NCBI GenBank assembly: GCA_900550595.1
Contig: URTB01000023.1
Span: forward strand, 1 to 13,107
DNA from: an uncultured Collinsella sp.
GTDB lineage: Bacteria > Actinomycetota > Coriobacteriia > Coriobacteriales > Coriobacteriaceae
DNA: 13,107 nt
Direction of reading: 5' to 3'
Of this stretch, positions 6,514-13,107 are shown piece by piece (positions within the stretch are counted from its first letter, which is position 1; every line of letters begins with the position of its first letter). The position numbers were made by a program, and so were the translations under genes. The notes below the pieces were generated by a model. It did not search any database and had not been told where the DNA came from. It was given only the letters and a program-made list of their open reading frames with translations.

Positions 6514-7314
6514 TTAGACGAGTTGAAGATTGATAACGACAACGCATGTCACCAGCAGCGCCATCGCCACCGCGGCCAGTGCATCCCCGCGGCCAAACGT
6601 AAGCGCATGCAGACGCGTGCGTCCCTGTTCGCCGTGATAGCAGCGCGCATCCATGGCGGCCGAAAGCGTCTCGGCATGACGAAACACGCCGGTGAACAGC
6701 GGAATCGCCACACTGCCGAGCATGCGCACACCGCCGAGCGGACCGCCCGTCACGCGCGCGCCGCGACTTGCCTGTGCATCGGCCGTCTGTTTCATCTCGG
6801 TGGCAAATTGCGGCATAAACCGCAGCGCGATACCCATAATCATGCCGAGCTCGTGCGCCGGAAGCCCCACGCGCGCAAATGGTGCGAGCAGACGTTCAAA
6901 GCCCGCGGTGAGGTCGAGCGTCGGCGTGGTGAGTGTAATGGCGCTCATGCCGGCCATCATCAACGTCAGGCGGCACGCCACAAACGCCGCAGAACGCAGC
7001 GAGCCCTCGCTCACCTGCAAAAAGCCAAGCTGCCACAGGATGCGGCCACTCTGGTCGGAAAACAGGTTGAGCACCGCGACCACCACGACAATCGCCAGCA
7101 ATGGTGCCATCGATGATAGGACCCGGCGCAACGGCACCCGGGCTGCGAGATAGACCAGCACGACAAAAAATGCGACCGGAACCAGCCCGCAAAAGCTTCC
7201 GACGGTGAGCACGGTGACCAGAAATGCAAAACCTAGGAGCAACTTATTACGCGGATCCAGGCGATGCACCGCGCTATCCCCGGGATAGTAGCTGCCAAAT
7301 GAGAACGCCTCCAT
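6514..7314 (-). CDS. ecfT: ECF transporter transmembrane component EcfT
   Basis: EcfT is the membrane scaffold that couples the ATPases of an energy-coupling-factor importer to its substrate-binding S component. The 266-residue product starts with the typical HRLDPRNKLL segment (17-26). It has several hydrophobic stretches (about 25-60, 67-84, 108-130, 246-264) and a cytosolic region with the two coupling-helix motifs: ASRGA (182-186), and MDARCYHG (221-228) in place of the usual ARG triplet. The ATG at 7314 shares its A with the TAA stop of ecfA (TAATG), and AGGAGG lies just upstream, so translation is probably coupled. An in-frame start 45 bases earlier would sit inside ecfA and is not needed. 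It works with the RibU and EcfA encoded just upstream. Confidence 0.92.
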   Translation of the reverse strand: MEAFSFGSYYPGDSAVHRLDPRNKLLLGFAFLVTVLTVGSFCGLVPVAFFVVLVYLAARVPLRRVLSSMAPLLAIVVVVAVLNLFSDQSGRILWQLGFLQVSEGSLRSAAFVACRLTLMMAGMSAITLTTPTLDLTAGFERLLAPFARVGLPAHELGMIMGIALRFMPQFATEMKQTADAQASRGARVTGGPLGGVRMLGSVAIPLFTGVFRHAETLSAAMDARCYHGEQGRTRLHALTFGRGDALAAVAMALLVTCVVVINLQLV

Positions 7315-9218
7315 TAGCAGCCCTCCTCTCGCGTGGGCGCCTTGGAACCAGCCTGACACGGAACCCTCAAAGGCACGTCCGCGCAGCCCAGCAGCAAGCC
7401 GGCCAACTCGTCGGCTAGCGCCTCAACCGTATAAAGCTTGTCGCAGCGGAGCGGCACACCGGCTTGCGCAAGCGCCAGCGCCATGCGCTGGGCGGCAGGA
7501 ACGCCCAGGCCGATCGATTTGAGCTCGTTCGCGCGCGCAAACACCTGCGCGGGCGTTCCCTCGGCAAACACGGCGCCCTCGTTCATCACAACGATACGGT
7601 CACAGCAATTTGCCAGGTCATCCATGCTATGCGAAACCATGACAACAGTCAGGCCCTCGCGATGGAGCCGATCGATGAGCCCCAGGAAATCCCTGCGCGC
7701 AGCCGGATCGAGCCCCGCCATGGGCTCGTCGAGCACCAGCACCTCGGGCTCCATGGCGAGCACGCCGGCAAACGCCACGCGGCGCTGCTGGCCGCCCGAA
7801 AGCTCAAAGGGGTTCTTGTCGCCTATCGCGGCAAGGTCGAGGCCCACGCGCGCAAGCGATGATGCGACACGGCGTGCAACCTCGTCTTCTGGCAGGCCAA
7901 GGTTGCACGGGCCAAACGCCACGTCCTGCGCCACGGTCTCGGCAAATAGCTGGCGCTCGGGATACTGAAACACCACGCCGACCTTGGCCTTAACCGCGGC
8001 GGCGTCTTTCTTGCTTGATAGGTCGAGCCCCAGCGCGCAAACGCTTCCCTCCTGCGGACGAATCAACCCGTTGAGATGCTGAACCAGCGTCGATTTACCC
8101 GAGCCGGTATGACCCGCCAATCCCAGAAACTCGCCGCGGCGCACCGTCAACGAAACATCACGTAGCGCCCAGGGGCTGTTTGGATCGTTGCCCCAAAGAG
8201 CTTGTTTGCTCGATGCGTCCGCAGTGGTCGAGCGCTTGCGCCATCGACGGCGCTCGCGGGCGCTCAGCGAGTAACTATGCGAGAGGTGCGAGATCTCGAT
8301 AACGGGCTCCGACGCGGCTGTCCCGTCGGCCGCAGAGGATCCATTGTCAAGCACATGGGAATCGGATGCGGAAGGCTGCCCTGCTATGTCCGCCCCACTC
8401 CGCTCGGCATAAGCCTGTGCAATCTCGGCGACCATATCCGCCTCGCGCACCTGCGCGCAAACGGGCACGCCCTTCGCACGAAGCGACCTGCCCAGACGAC
8501 ACGACGCCGGCATATCCAGGTTGAGCTGCGCAAGCTCATCCGCCCGCGTCAAGATTTCCTCGGGCGTACCGAGCATGGCAACGCGCCCCGCCCGAAACAC
8601 CGCGACACGATCGGCCTCGGCGGCCTCTTCCATAAAGTGCGTAATCATCACGATGGTCATGCCGCGATCGTGCAACGCGCGGCAAGCCTTCATGAGGCCC
8701 TTGCGTCCACGTGGATCGAGCATCGAGGAAGCCTCATCCAAAATGAGAACGCGCGGTTCCATGGCGAGCACGCCGGCAAGCGCCACGCGTTGCTTTTGGC
8801 CACCCGAAAGCGCATGGGTCTCGTGGCGCTCAAAGCCCACCAGGCCCACGCCCTTCAGCGCCTCGCGTACGCGCCGCGCAATTTGCGCCGACGGCACGCC
8901 GAGGTTTTCGGGACCGAACGCAACGTCATCTTCGACAAGCGTTGCCACCAGCTGGTCATCGGGATTCTGGAATACCATGCCCGCAGTCGAACGAATGTCG
9001 TAGACCAGCTCGGGGTCGGACGCATCCATGCCGTTGATGCGTACCGTGCCCGCATCGGGCTGCAACAGTGCATTCAGATGCTTGGCAAACGTCGACTTGC
9101 CCGACCCATTGCCACCGAGGATGCAGAAAAACTCGCCATCCTCGATGTTCAGATCGACGCCGTCGAGTGCCGGCACGGCACCGTCATAGCTAAAGGAAAC
9201 GCCCCGACACTCAATCAT
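7314..9218 (-). CDS. ecfA: Fused ECF transporter ATPase, EcfA1-EcfA2 in one chain
   Basis: This 634-residue protein joins the two ATPases of an ECF transporter, which are usually separate polypeptides. Domain one has Walker A GGNGSGKST (35-43), Q-loop Gln84, signature LSGGQ (137-141), Walker B VLILDE (157-162) and switch His194; its DEASSMLDP is EcfA1-like. Domain two has GHTGSGKST (369-377), LSGGQ (473-477), VLVLDE (493-498) and His530; its DEPMAGLDP is EcfA2-like. All catalytic residues appear intact in both. A Ser/Ala/Asp-rich linker lies at about 275-305, and domain two carries a basic insert (about 318-349, with RERRRWRKR) between its first strand and ALRDVSL. The start overlaps the ribU stop (ATGA). 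It powers riboflavin uptake and might also serve other S components. Confidence 0.94.
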   Translation of the reverse strand: MIECRGVSFSYDGAVPALDGVDLNIEDGEFFCILGGNGSGKSTFAKHLNALLQPDAGTVRINGMDASDPELVYDIRSTAGMVFQNPDDQLVATLVEDDVAFGPENLGVPSAQIARRVREALKGVGLVGFERHETHALSGGQKQRVALAGVLAMEPRVLILDEASSMLDPRGRKGLMKACRALHDRGMTIVMITHFMEEAAEADRVAVFRAGRVAMLGTPEEILTRADELAQLNLDMPASCRLGRSLRAKGVPVCAQVREADMVAEIAQAYAERSGADIAGQPSASDSHVLDNGSSAADGTAASEPVIEISHLSHSYSLSARERRRWRKRSTTADASSKQALWGNDPNSPWALRDVSLTVRRGEFLGLAGHTGSGKSTLVQHLNGLIRPQEGSVCALGLDLSSKKDAAAVKAKVGVVFQYPERQLFAETVAQDVAFGPCNLGLPEDEVARRVASSLARVGLDLAAIGDKNPFELSGGQQRRVAFAGVLAMEPEVLVLDEPMAGLDPAARRDFLGLIDRLHREGLTVVMVSHSMDDLANCCDRIVVMNEGAVFAEGTPAQVFARANELKSIGLGVPAAQRMALALAQAGVPLRCDKLYTVEALADELAGLLLGCADVPLRVPCQAGSKAPTREEGC

Positions 9219-9805
9219 GCGCGGCCTTTGACCTGGTCCTTTTTAGGCGTGATGAGGTTGGAGACCGCCTTGTACACCGCAAGCGTCAACACCGAGTTAA
9301 GCACGGTCTTGATAAGGTTGAACGGCAGCACCGCAGGAATCATGAGCGGGGCGATCACATCGACCGAGCCATACCAGAACCATACGCCAATGGTAAGGTT
9401 TGCGACCATAGACAACGCCGTAGCGGCAATAACGCCGAGCACCAGGCCAATCACGGCACCCTTATAGGTATGCATCTTCTGGTAGACGATAGCCGCGGGC
9501 AGAATGTAGCCCAGCGTGGCAACCAGGTTCATAAGCGCGCCGACCCAGTCACCCGTGGTGAGCGCATGGATAACGATCGCCATGGCTGCAACAGCGGTAC
9601 CGGAACCGGGGCCATACGCAAACCCGCACACCATCGCCGGCACCAGCGACGGGTCATAGGTCAAAAACGGCGCCGAAGGAAGGATGGGCAGCTGCACGTA
9701 CATAAACAGGGCGCCCAAGGCGCACATCAACGCCATGGTAACGAGCTGTTTGGTGCTCCACCTATTCGTGTTCTCAAAATGGATATGCTGCGACTGTTCA
9801 GACAT
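9215..9805 (-). CDS. ribU: ECF transporter riboflavin-binding S component
   Basis: RibU is the membrane S component that binds riboflavin outside the cell for import by EcfT and EcfA. The 196-residue protein has about six hydrophobic segments (roughly 21-40, 52-81, 86-107, 115-137, 150-163, 168-184). It shows the RibU-type region LPILPSAPFLTYDPSLVPA (39-57) followed by GFAYGPGSG. The assignment is strengthened by the FMN riboswitch directly upstream. I start at the ATG at 9805, preceded by AGGTGAT. The in-frame ATG at 9826 lies inside the conserved riboswitch sequence (GGATGAAAG) and is rejected. The gene overlaps ecfA by four bases, which fits coupled translation of the transporter subunits. 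Confidence 0.93.
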   Translation of the reverse strand: MSEQSQHIHFENTNRWSTKQLVTMALMCALGALFMYVQLPILPSAPFLTYDPSLVPAMVCGFAYGPGSGTAVAAMAIVIHALTTGDWVGALMNLVATLGYILPAAIVYQKMHTYKGAVIGLVLGVIAATALSMVANLTIGVWFWYGSVDVIAPLMIPAVLPFNLIKTVLNSVLTLAVYKAVSNLITPKKDQVKGRA

Positions 9806-9808
9806 AAG

Positions 9809-9815
9809 ATCACCT
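9809..9815 (-). promoter_or_regulatory. Ribosome binding site of ribU, abutting the riboswitch
   Basis: AGGTGAT lies 3 bases before the ribU ATG and only two bases after the 3' strand of the riboswitch basal stem. This position fixes the start at 9805 rather than 9826. It also suggests that ligand-induced folding of the aptamer blocks ribosome access directly, because there is no room for a separate terminator. Confidence 0.7.
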
Positions 9816-9817
9816 GC

Positions 9818-10000
9818 CTCTTTCATCCGGACTCTAACCGTTGGTACTGGGGTCTCACCAGTTCAGCCGGCATGCGAACCAACACACGCACGGGTCGCGG
9901 ACTCATCGGCTCGGTCGCAGACGCCTCGTCTGCGCCACGGCACCCCTTTGGCACCGCCCGATTTACCGCCAGTGGGGAATTTCACCCCGCCCTGAAACAG
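9818..10000 (-). promoter_or_regulatory. FMN riboswitch (RFN element)
   Basis: Read on the minus strand, this RNA carries the conserved RFN blocks in order: AGGGCGGGGTGAAATTCCCC, ACTGGCGGTAAAT, a variable region, GAGTCCGCGACC, a GGTGAGACCCC loop region, and AGTCCGGATGAAAGA. The basal stem pairs CTGTTTC (10000-9994) with GAAAGAG (9824-9818). The variable arm includes a hairpin with CGCAGAC and GTCTGCG around 9905-9935. Such elements bind FMN and switch off riboflavin synthesis or transport genes. Here it controls ribU and, by co-transcription, ecfA, ecfT and probably the two PNPOx genes. Control at translation initiation is most likely because only 12 bases separate the aptamer from the start codon. 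Confidence 0.95.
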
Positions 10001-10008
10001 CAATTGCA

Positions 10009-10036
10009 AGTGTAGCACGAGCAGGTATTCGCGCAA
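10009..10036 (-). promoter_or_regulatory. Candidate promoter for the ribU operon
   Basis: On the minus strand a TTGCGC (10036-10031) and a TACACT (10014-10009) are separated by 16 bases. Transcription would then begin about at 10000, right where the riboswitch starts, which is where a promoter is expected. The match is moderate (3 of 6 and 4 of 6 to consensus), so this rests mainly on position. Confidence 0.4.
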
Positions 10037-10113
10037 GTATGCCAAGGGTAATTTATGGCGGGGACCAGTTGCCACAACAACCACGTTCCCCACCCATCCC
10101 AAAGTAGCGCGCC

Positions 10114-10134
10114 TTTCGCGGCAAAGCCGCGAAA
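10114..10134. other. Perfect 9-bp hairpin in the ribU-groEL spacer
   Basis: TTTCGCGGC and GCCGCGAAA are perfect reverse complements around an AAA loop. There is no U-run on either side, so it is not a standard terminator. It lies in the 387-base gene-free stretch 10013-10399, upstream of the candidate ribU promoter. The rest of that stretch holds only this hairpin, the promoter candidate and the large palindrome at 10204-10373. Function unknown. Confidence 0.45.
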
Positions 10135-10203
10135 CAGCGACCGGGACACGTATCCCCATCAGCCACGATCTCCGCCCACGCCGACCTCAAGGCCGTAAAC
10201 GCA

Positions 10204-10373
10204 GGGAATCCGGGGGCGTGACGGGGCTTCTCTCCGGAACATTCCGCACTGATATCTTCTGTATTGAAGACGTCAGGACGCAAAGAGGCTCCGCAGCGCG
10301 AAGCGCGGTGCGGAGCCTCTTTGCATGTCCGAGGACGTTCCGGAGAGAAGCCCCGTCACGCCCCCGGATTCCC
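10204..10373. repeat. 170-bp nested palindrome with perfect 37-bp arms
   Basis: Bases 10204-10240 and 10337-10373 are perfect reverse complements over 37 positions, from GGGAATCCGGGGG at the outer edge to CCGGAAC inside. Between them are two further hairpins: a small one with TCTTC and GAAGA (10255-10270), and a long one with 16-base perfect arms (10280-10295 and 10309-10324). The transcript would fold into a three-way structure. It contains no gene and ends 26 bases from the groEL stop codon. Stems this long and perfect are beyond what termination requires. A mobile or dispersed palindromic repeat, or a structured RNA or mRNA-stabilising element, are the alternatives. Confidence 0.75.
10280..10324 (-). 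terminator. Central hairpin, likely bidirectional terminator after groEL
   Basis: GCAAAGAGGCTCCGCA and TGCGGAGCCTCTTTGC form a 16-bp stem closed by a GCGC-GAA-GCGC inner stem (plus-strand reading). The 5' arm begins with AAAGAGG and the 3' arm ends with CCTCTTT, the shape of a terminator that can work from either side, although the U-run is short and interrupted. It is the only clear candidate for ending the groESL transcript. Confidence 0.55.
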
Positions 10374-10399
10374 GGTGGGAGTTCTAGACCTTGTCGGCC

Positions 10400-12125
<1,726 letters not shown>

Positions 12126-12133
12126 TGACGAGA

Positions 12134-12427
12134 CTAGGCCTCGACGACGGCGTAGATGTCGTCGGCGCGCATCAGCAGATACTTCTCACCGTCGACCTTG
12201 ACCTCGTTGCCACCGAACTTGCCGTAGATGACAACGTCGCCGACCTGAACGTCCATGGGGATGCGCTCACCCTTGTCGTTGACCTTGCCGGCGCCAACGG
12301 CAACGATGGTGCCGCGCTGCGGCTTCTCCTGAGCGTTGCTGGCGATATACAGACCAGAAGCGGTCTTCTGCTCGGCCTCGTCGGGCTTGACCAGGACGCG
12401 ATCTGCAAGCGGCTTCAAAGACGACAT
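12134..12427 (-). CDS. groES: Co-chaperonin GroES (Hsp10)
   Basis: GroES is the seven-subunit lid of the GroEL chamber. The 97-residue product has the family's usual length and pattern: LKPLADRVLVK (4-14), a mobile loop around residues 17-33 containing the hydrophobic LYI (26-28) that should contact GroEL, then GTIVAVGAG (39-47), DVQVGDVVIYGKFGG (59-73) and a final EKYLLMRADDIYAVVE. I start it at the ATG at 12427, which follows an AAAGGAGG ribosome site at 8 bases. The in-frame start at 12460 would put that ribosome site inside the gene and add a tail not seen in the family. First gene of the groESL operon. Confidence 0.97.
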   Translation of the reverse strand: MSSLKPLADRVLVKPDEAEQKTASGLYIASNAQEKPQRGTIVAVGAGKVNDKGERIPMDVQVGDVVIYGKFGGNEVKVDGEKYLLMRADDIYAVVEA

Positions 12428-12564
12428 GCTTGTTTCCTCCTTTGTGGGCTGCGCGGTCATGCCGCGCGGGTTAACCCTTTTTGTTTGCGTACGCGTTGAA
12501 TGGTACCCACGAATGGCGGGTTATACAACACAGAGTCAAAAAATCTTATTTTTTGGCACTTAGA
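12428..12564 (-). promoter_or_regulatory. groESL upstream region with several palindromes
   Basis: Reading towards groES, this region holds an A/T palindrome CAAAAAAT-3-ATTTTTTG (12537-12555), a TATAAC possible -10 box (12525-12520), GCGTACGC (12487-12494), the perfect GGGTTAACCC (12468-12477), and a hairpin GCGCGG-CATGA-CCGCGC (12467-12451) that ends 10 bases before AAAGGAGG. No -35 box with normal spacing is clear; a TTGACT is present but only 8 bases before TATAAC. I see no consensus CIRCE (HrcA) or HAIR (HspR) site. One or more of the palindromes may be the heat-shock operator, and the leader hairpin could affect ribosome access. It is part of the 423-base gene-free stretch 12428-12850. 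Confidence 0.4.
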
Positions 12565-12763
12565 TTTTCTGAATGCCGGGGGATAACTTAGCAGTGGCTC
12601 CGGGGGCGGACCGGAGGGCAGGAAGTTTGCTGCTCTACAGTCCTGCGCAAGACGGAAAGCACATTAAGTGCTTTCCTTTGCGTGCGGAACTCGCGACAAA
12701 CTTCCTGCCCTCCGGTCCGCCCCGGGAGCCAGGTTGACTAATTCGGCCCCGGCATTCAGAAAA
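12565..12763. repeat. 199-bp nested palindrome upstream of groESL
   Basis: Outer arms 12565-12581 and 12747-12763 are identical inverted 17-mers (TTTTCTGAATGCCGGGG). After a 14- to 16-base unpaired stretch, inner arms 12596-12629 and 12697-12730 match inversely at 33 of 34 positions. The centre has a hairpin GGAAAGCAC-5-GTGCTTTCC (12654-12676). There is no gene inside. It lies after the amidohydrolase terminator and before the groESL control region, so it is not needed to end either unit. Its design (long arms around a central AAAG/CTTT hairpin) resembles the element after groEL, although the sequences differ. Candidate dispersed palindrome, non-autonomous mobile element or structured RNA. 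Confidence 0.72.
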
Positions 12764-12796
12764 GTCAGTGCAGCAAAATGGCGATGCGGATGGTGC

Positions 12797-12831
12797 GAAT
12801 AAGAAAGGGGCACGTTGCTGAAACGTGCCCC
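12797..12831 (-). terminator. Intrinsic terminator of the amidohydrolase gene
   Basis: On the minus strand GGGGCACGTT (12831-12822) pairs perfectly with AACGTGCCCC (12816-12807) around a 5-base loop, followed by the U-rich CTTTCTTATT-type tail starting at 12806. It begins 19 bases after the amidohydrolase stop codon. Confidence 0.85.
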
Positions 12832-12850
12832 CTATGAGTGGGGTATGAGG

Positions 12851-13107
12851 CTAGCGCTCGTAAATCAAGTTGCCTGCCAGGTAGGTGGCCTGAACCTTGG
12901 TGGCTTGCAGCTCTTGGGGGTCGATGGTGAGCGGGTTTTGGTCCAGGGCTACCAGGTCGGCGTATTTGCCGGGCTCCAGGCTGCCGAGGTTTTGCTCGTC
13001 GCCCGCTGCGTACGCGCTGCCCAGGGTGTAGTTGCGCAGGGCAGTTGCCGCGTCGATGCGCTCGCTCGGCAGCCAGCCGCCCTCGGGCCAGTGGCTTTTG
13101 GGGTCCT
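12851..13107 (-). CDS. Amidohydrolase family 3 (YtcJ-like), C-terminal part
   Basis: Only the last 85 codons are in the window; the start and the metal-binding histidines lie beyond the right edge. The visible part contains TALRNYTLGSAYA and then GSLEPGKYADLVALD and NPLTIDPQEL, ending in TYLAGNLIYER. This is the typical closing sequence of YtcJ-type amidohydrolases, metal-dependent hydrolases of mostly unknown natural substrates whose last strands rebuild the small beta-sandwich next to the TIM barrel. The frame stops with TAG at 12853-12851 and is followed by a clear terminator. Substrate cannot be told. It has no evident link to the chaperonin genes downstream. Confidence 0.9.
   Translation of the reverse strand, partial: DPKSHWPEGGWLPSERIDAATALRNYTLGSAYAAGDEQNLGSLEPGKYADLVALDQNPLTIDPQELQATKVQATYLAGNLIYER

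Noticed and set aside
8202..9467. 421-codon plus-strand open frame across ecfA and the end of ribU
   Set aside because: Basic, histidine- and arginine-rich shadow of the ABC transporter gene; it crosses two well-supported genes on the other strand.
9863..10159. Minus-strand frame of 98 codons upstream of ribU
   Set aside because: It runs through most of the FMN riboswitch, whose conserved RNA sequence explains this stretch.
12553..12579. Degenerate CIRCE-like arrangement upstream of groESL (CCGGCATTC, 9 bases, AAGTGCCAA on the minus strand)
   Set aside because: The spacer is the right length but only about 12 of 18 half-site positions match, the two halves are poorly complementary to each other, one half lies in the arm of the large palindrome, and it is far upstream of the groES start.

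Overview
The window reads as a high-GC bacterial chromosome segment. The protein sequences, the arg gene order and the ECF riboflavin transporter point to Actinomycetota of the class Coriobacteriia, most likely Collinsella or a close relative. That placement is inferred from protein style and base composition, without a database search. Every protein gene I can support lies on the minus strand, so transcription runs from high to low coordinates.

Layout, following transcription (right to left). (1) 12851-13107: the C-terminal end of a YtcJ-type amidohydrolase that enters from beyond the right edge, followed by its intrinsic terminator. (2) 12565-12763: a 199-bp nested palindrome without a gene. 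(3) 12427-10400: the groES-groEL chaperonin operon; its upstream region shows no recognisable consensus CIRCE or HAIR operator but carries several other palindromes. (4) 10373-10204: a second nested palindrome with perfect 37-bp arms, just after groEL, with a terminator-like hairpin at its centre. (5) 10000-9818: an FMN riboswitch whose basal stem ends two bases from the Shine-Dalgarno sequence of ribU. It heads a tight run ribU, fused ecfA1-A2, ecfT and two tandem FMN-binding split-barrel (PNPOx-family) genes, closed by a 23-bp imperfect hairpin at 5481-5534. (6) 5438-5400: tandem ArgR-box-like sequences, then argC, argJ, argB and argD, which convert N-acetylglutamate to ornithine, closed by a strong stem-loop terminator at 346-401. 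(7) 90-313: an A+T-rich, MITE-like element with 32-bp inverted ends, next to an unassigned left edge.

How the genes work together. ArgJ makes N-acetylglutamate by taking the acetyl group from N-acetylornithine. ArgB phosphorylates it, ArgC reduces it to the semialdehyde and ArgD transaminates that to N-acetylornithine, which ArgJ deacetylates to ornithine: a complete acetyl-recycling route. RibU with EcfT and the fused EcfA forms a riboflavin importer that the FMN riboswitch should shut down when FMN is plentiful. The two downstream PNPOx genes appear to share that transcript, so putative FMN-binding proteins may be made together with flavin uptake. GroES and GroEL form the folding chamber.

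Most of the window is ordinary housekeeping DNA. The parts that do not follow from known families are the three long inverted-repeat elements (90-313, 10204-10373, 12565-12763), the FMN-linked PNPOx pair, and the unidentified control of groESL.
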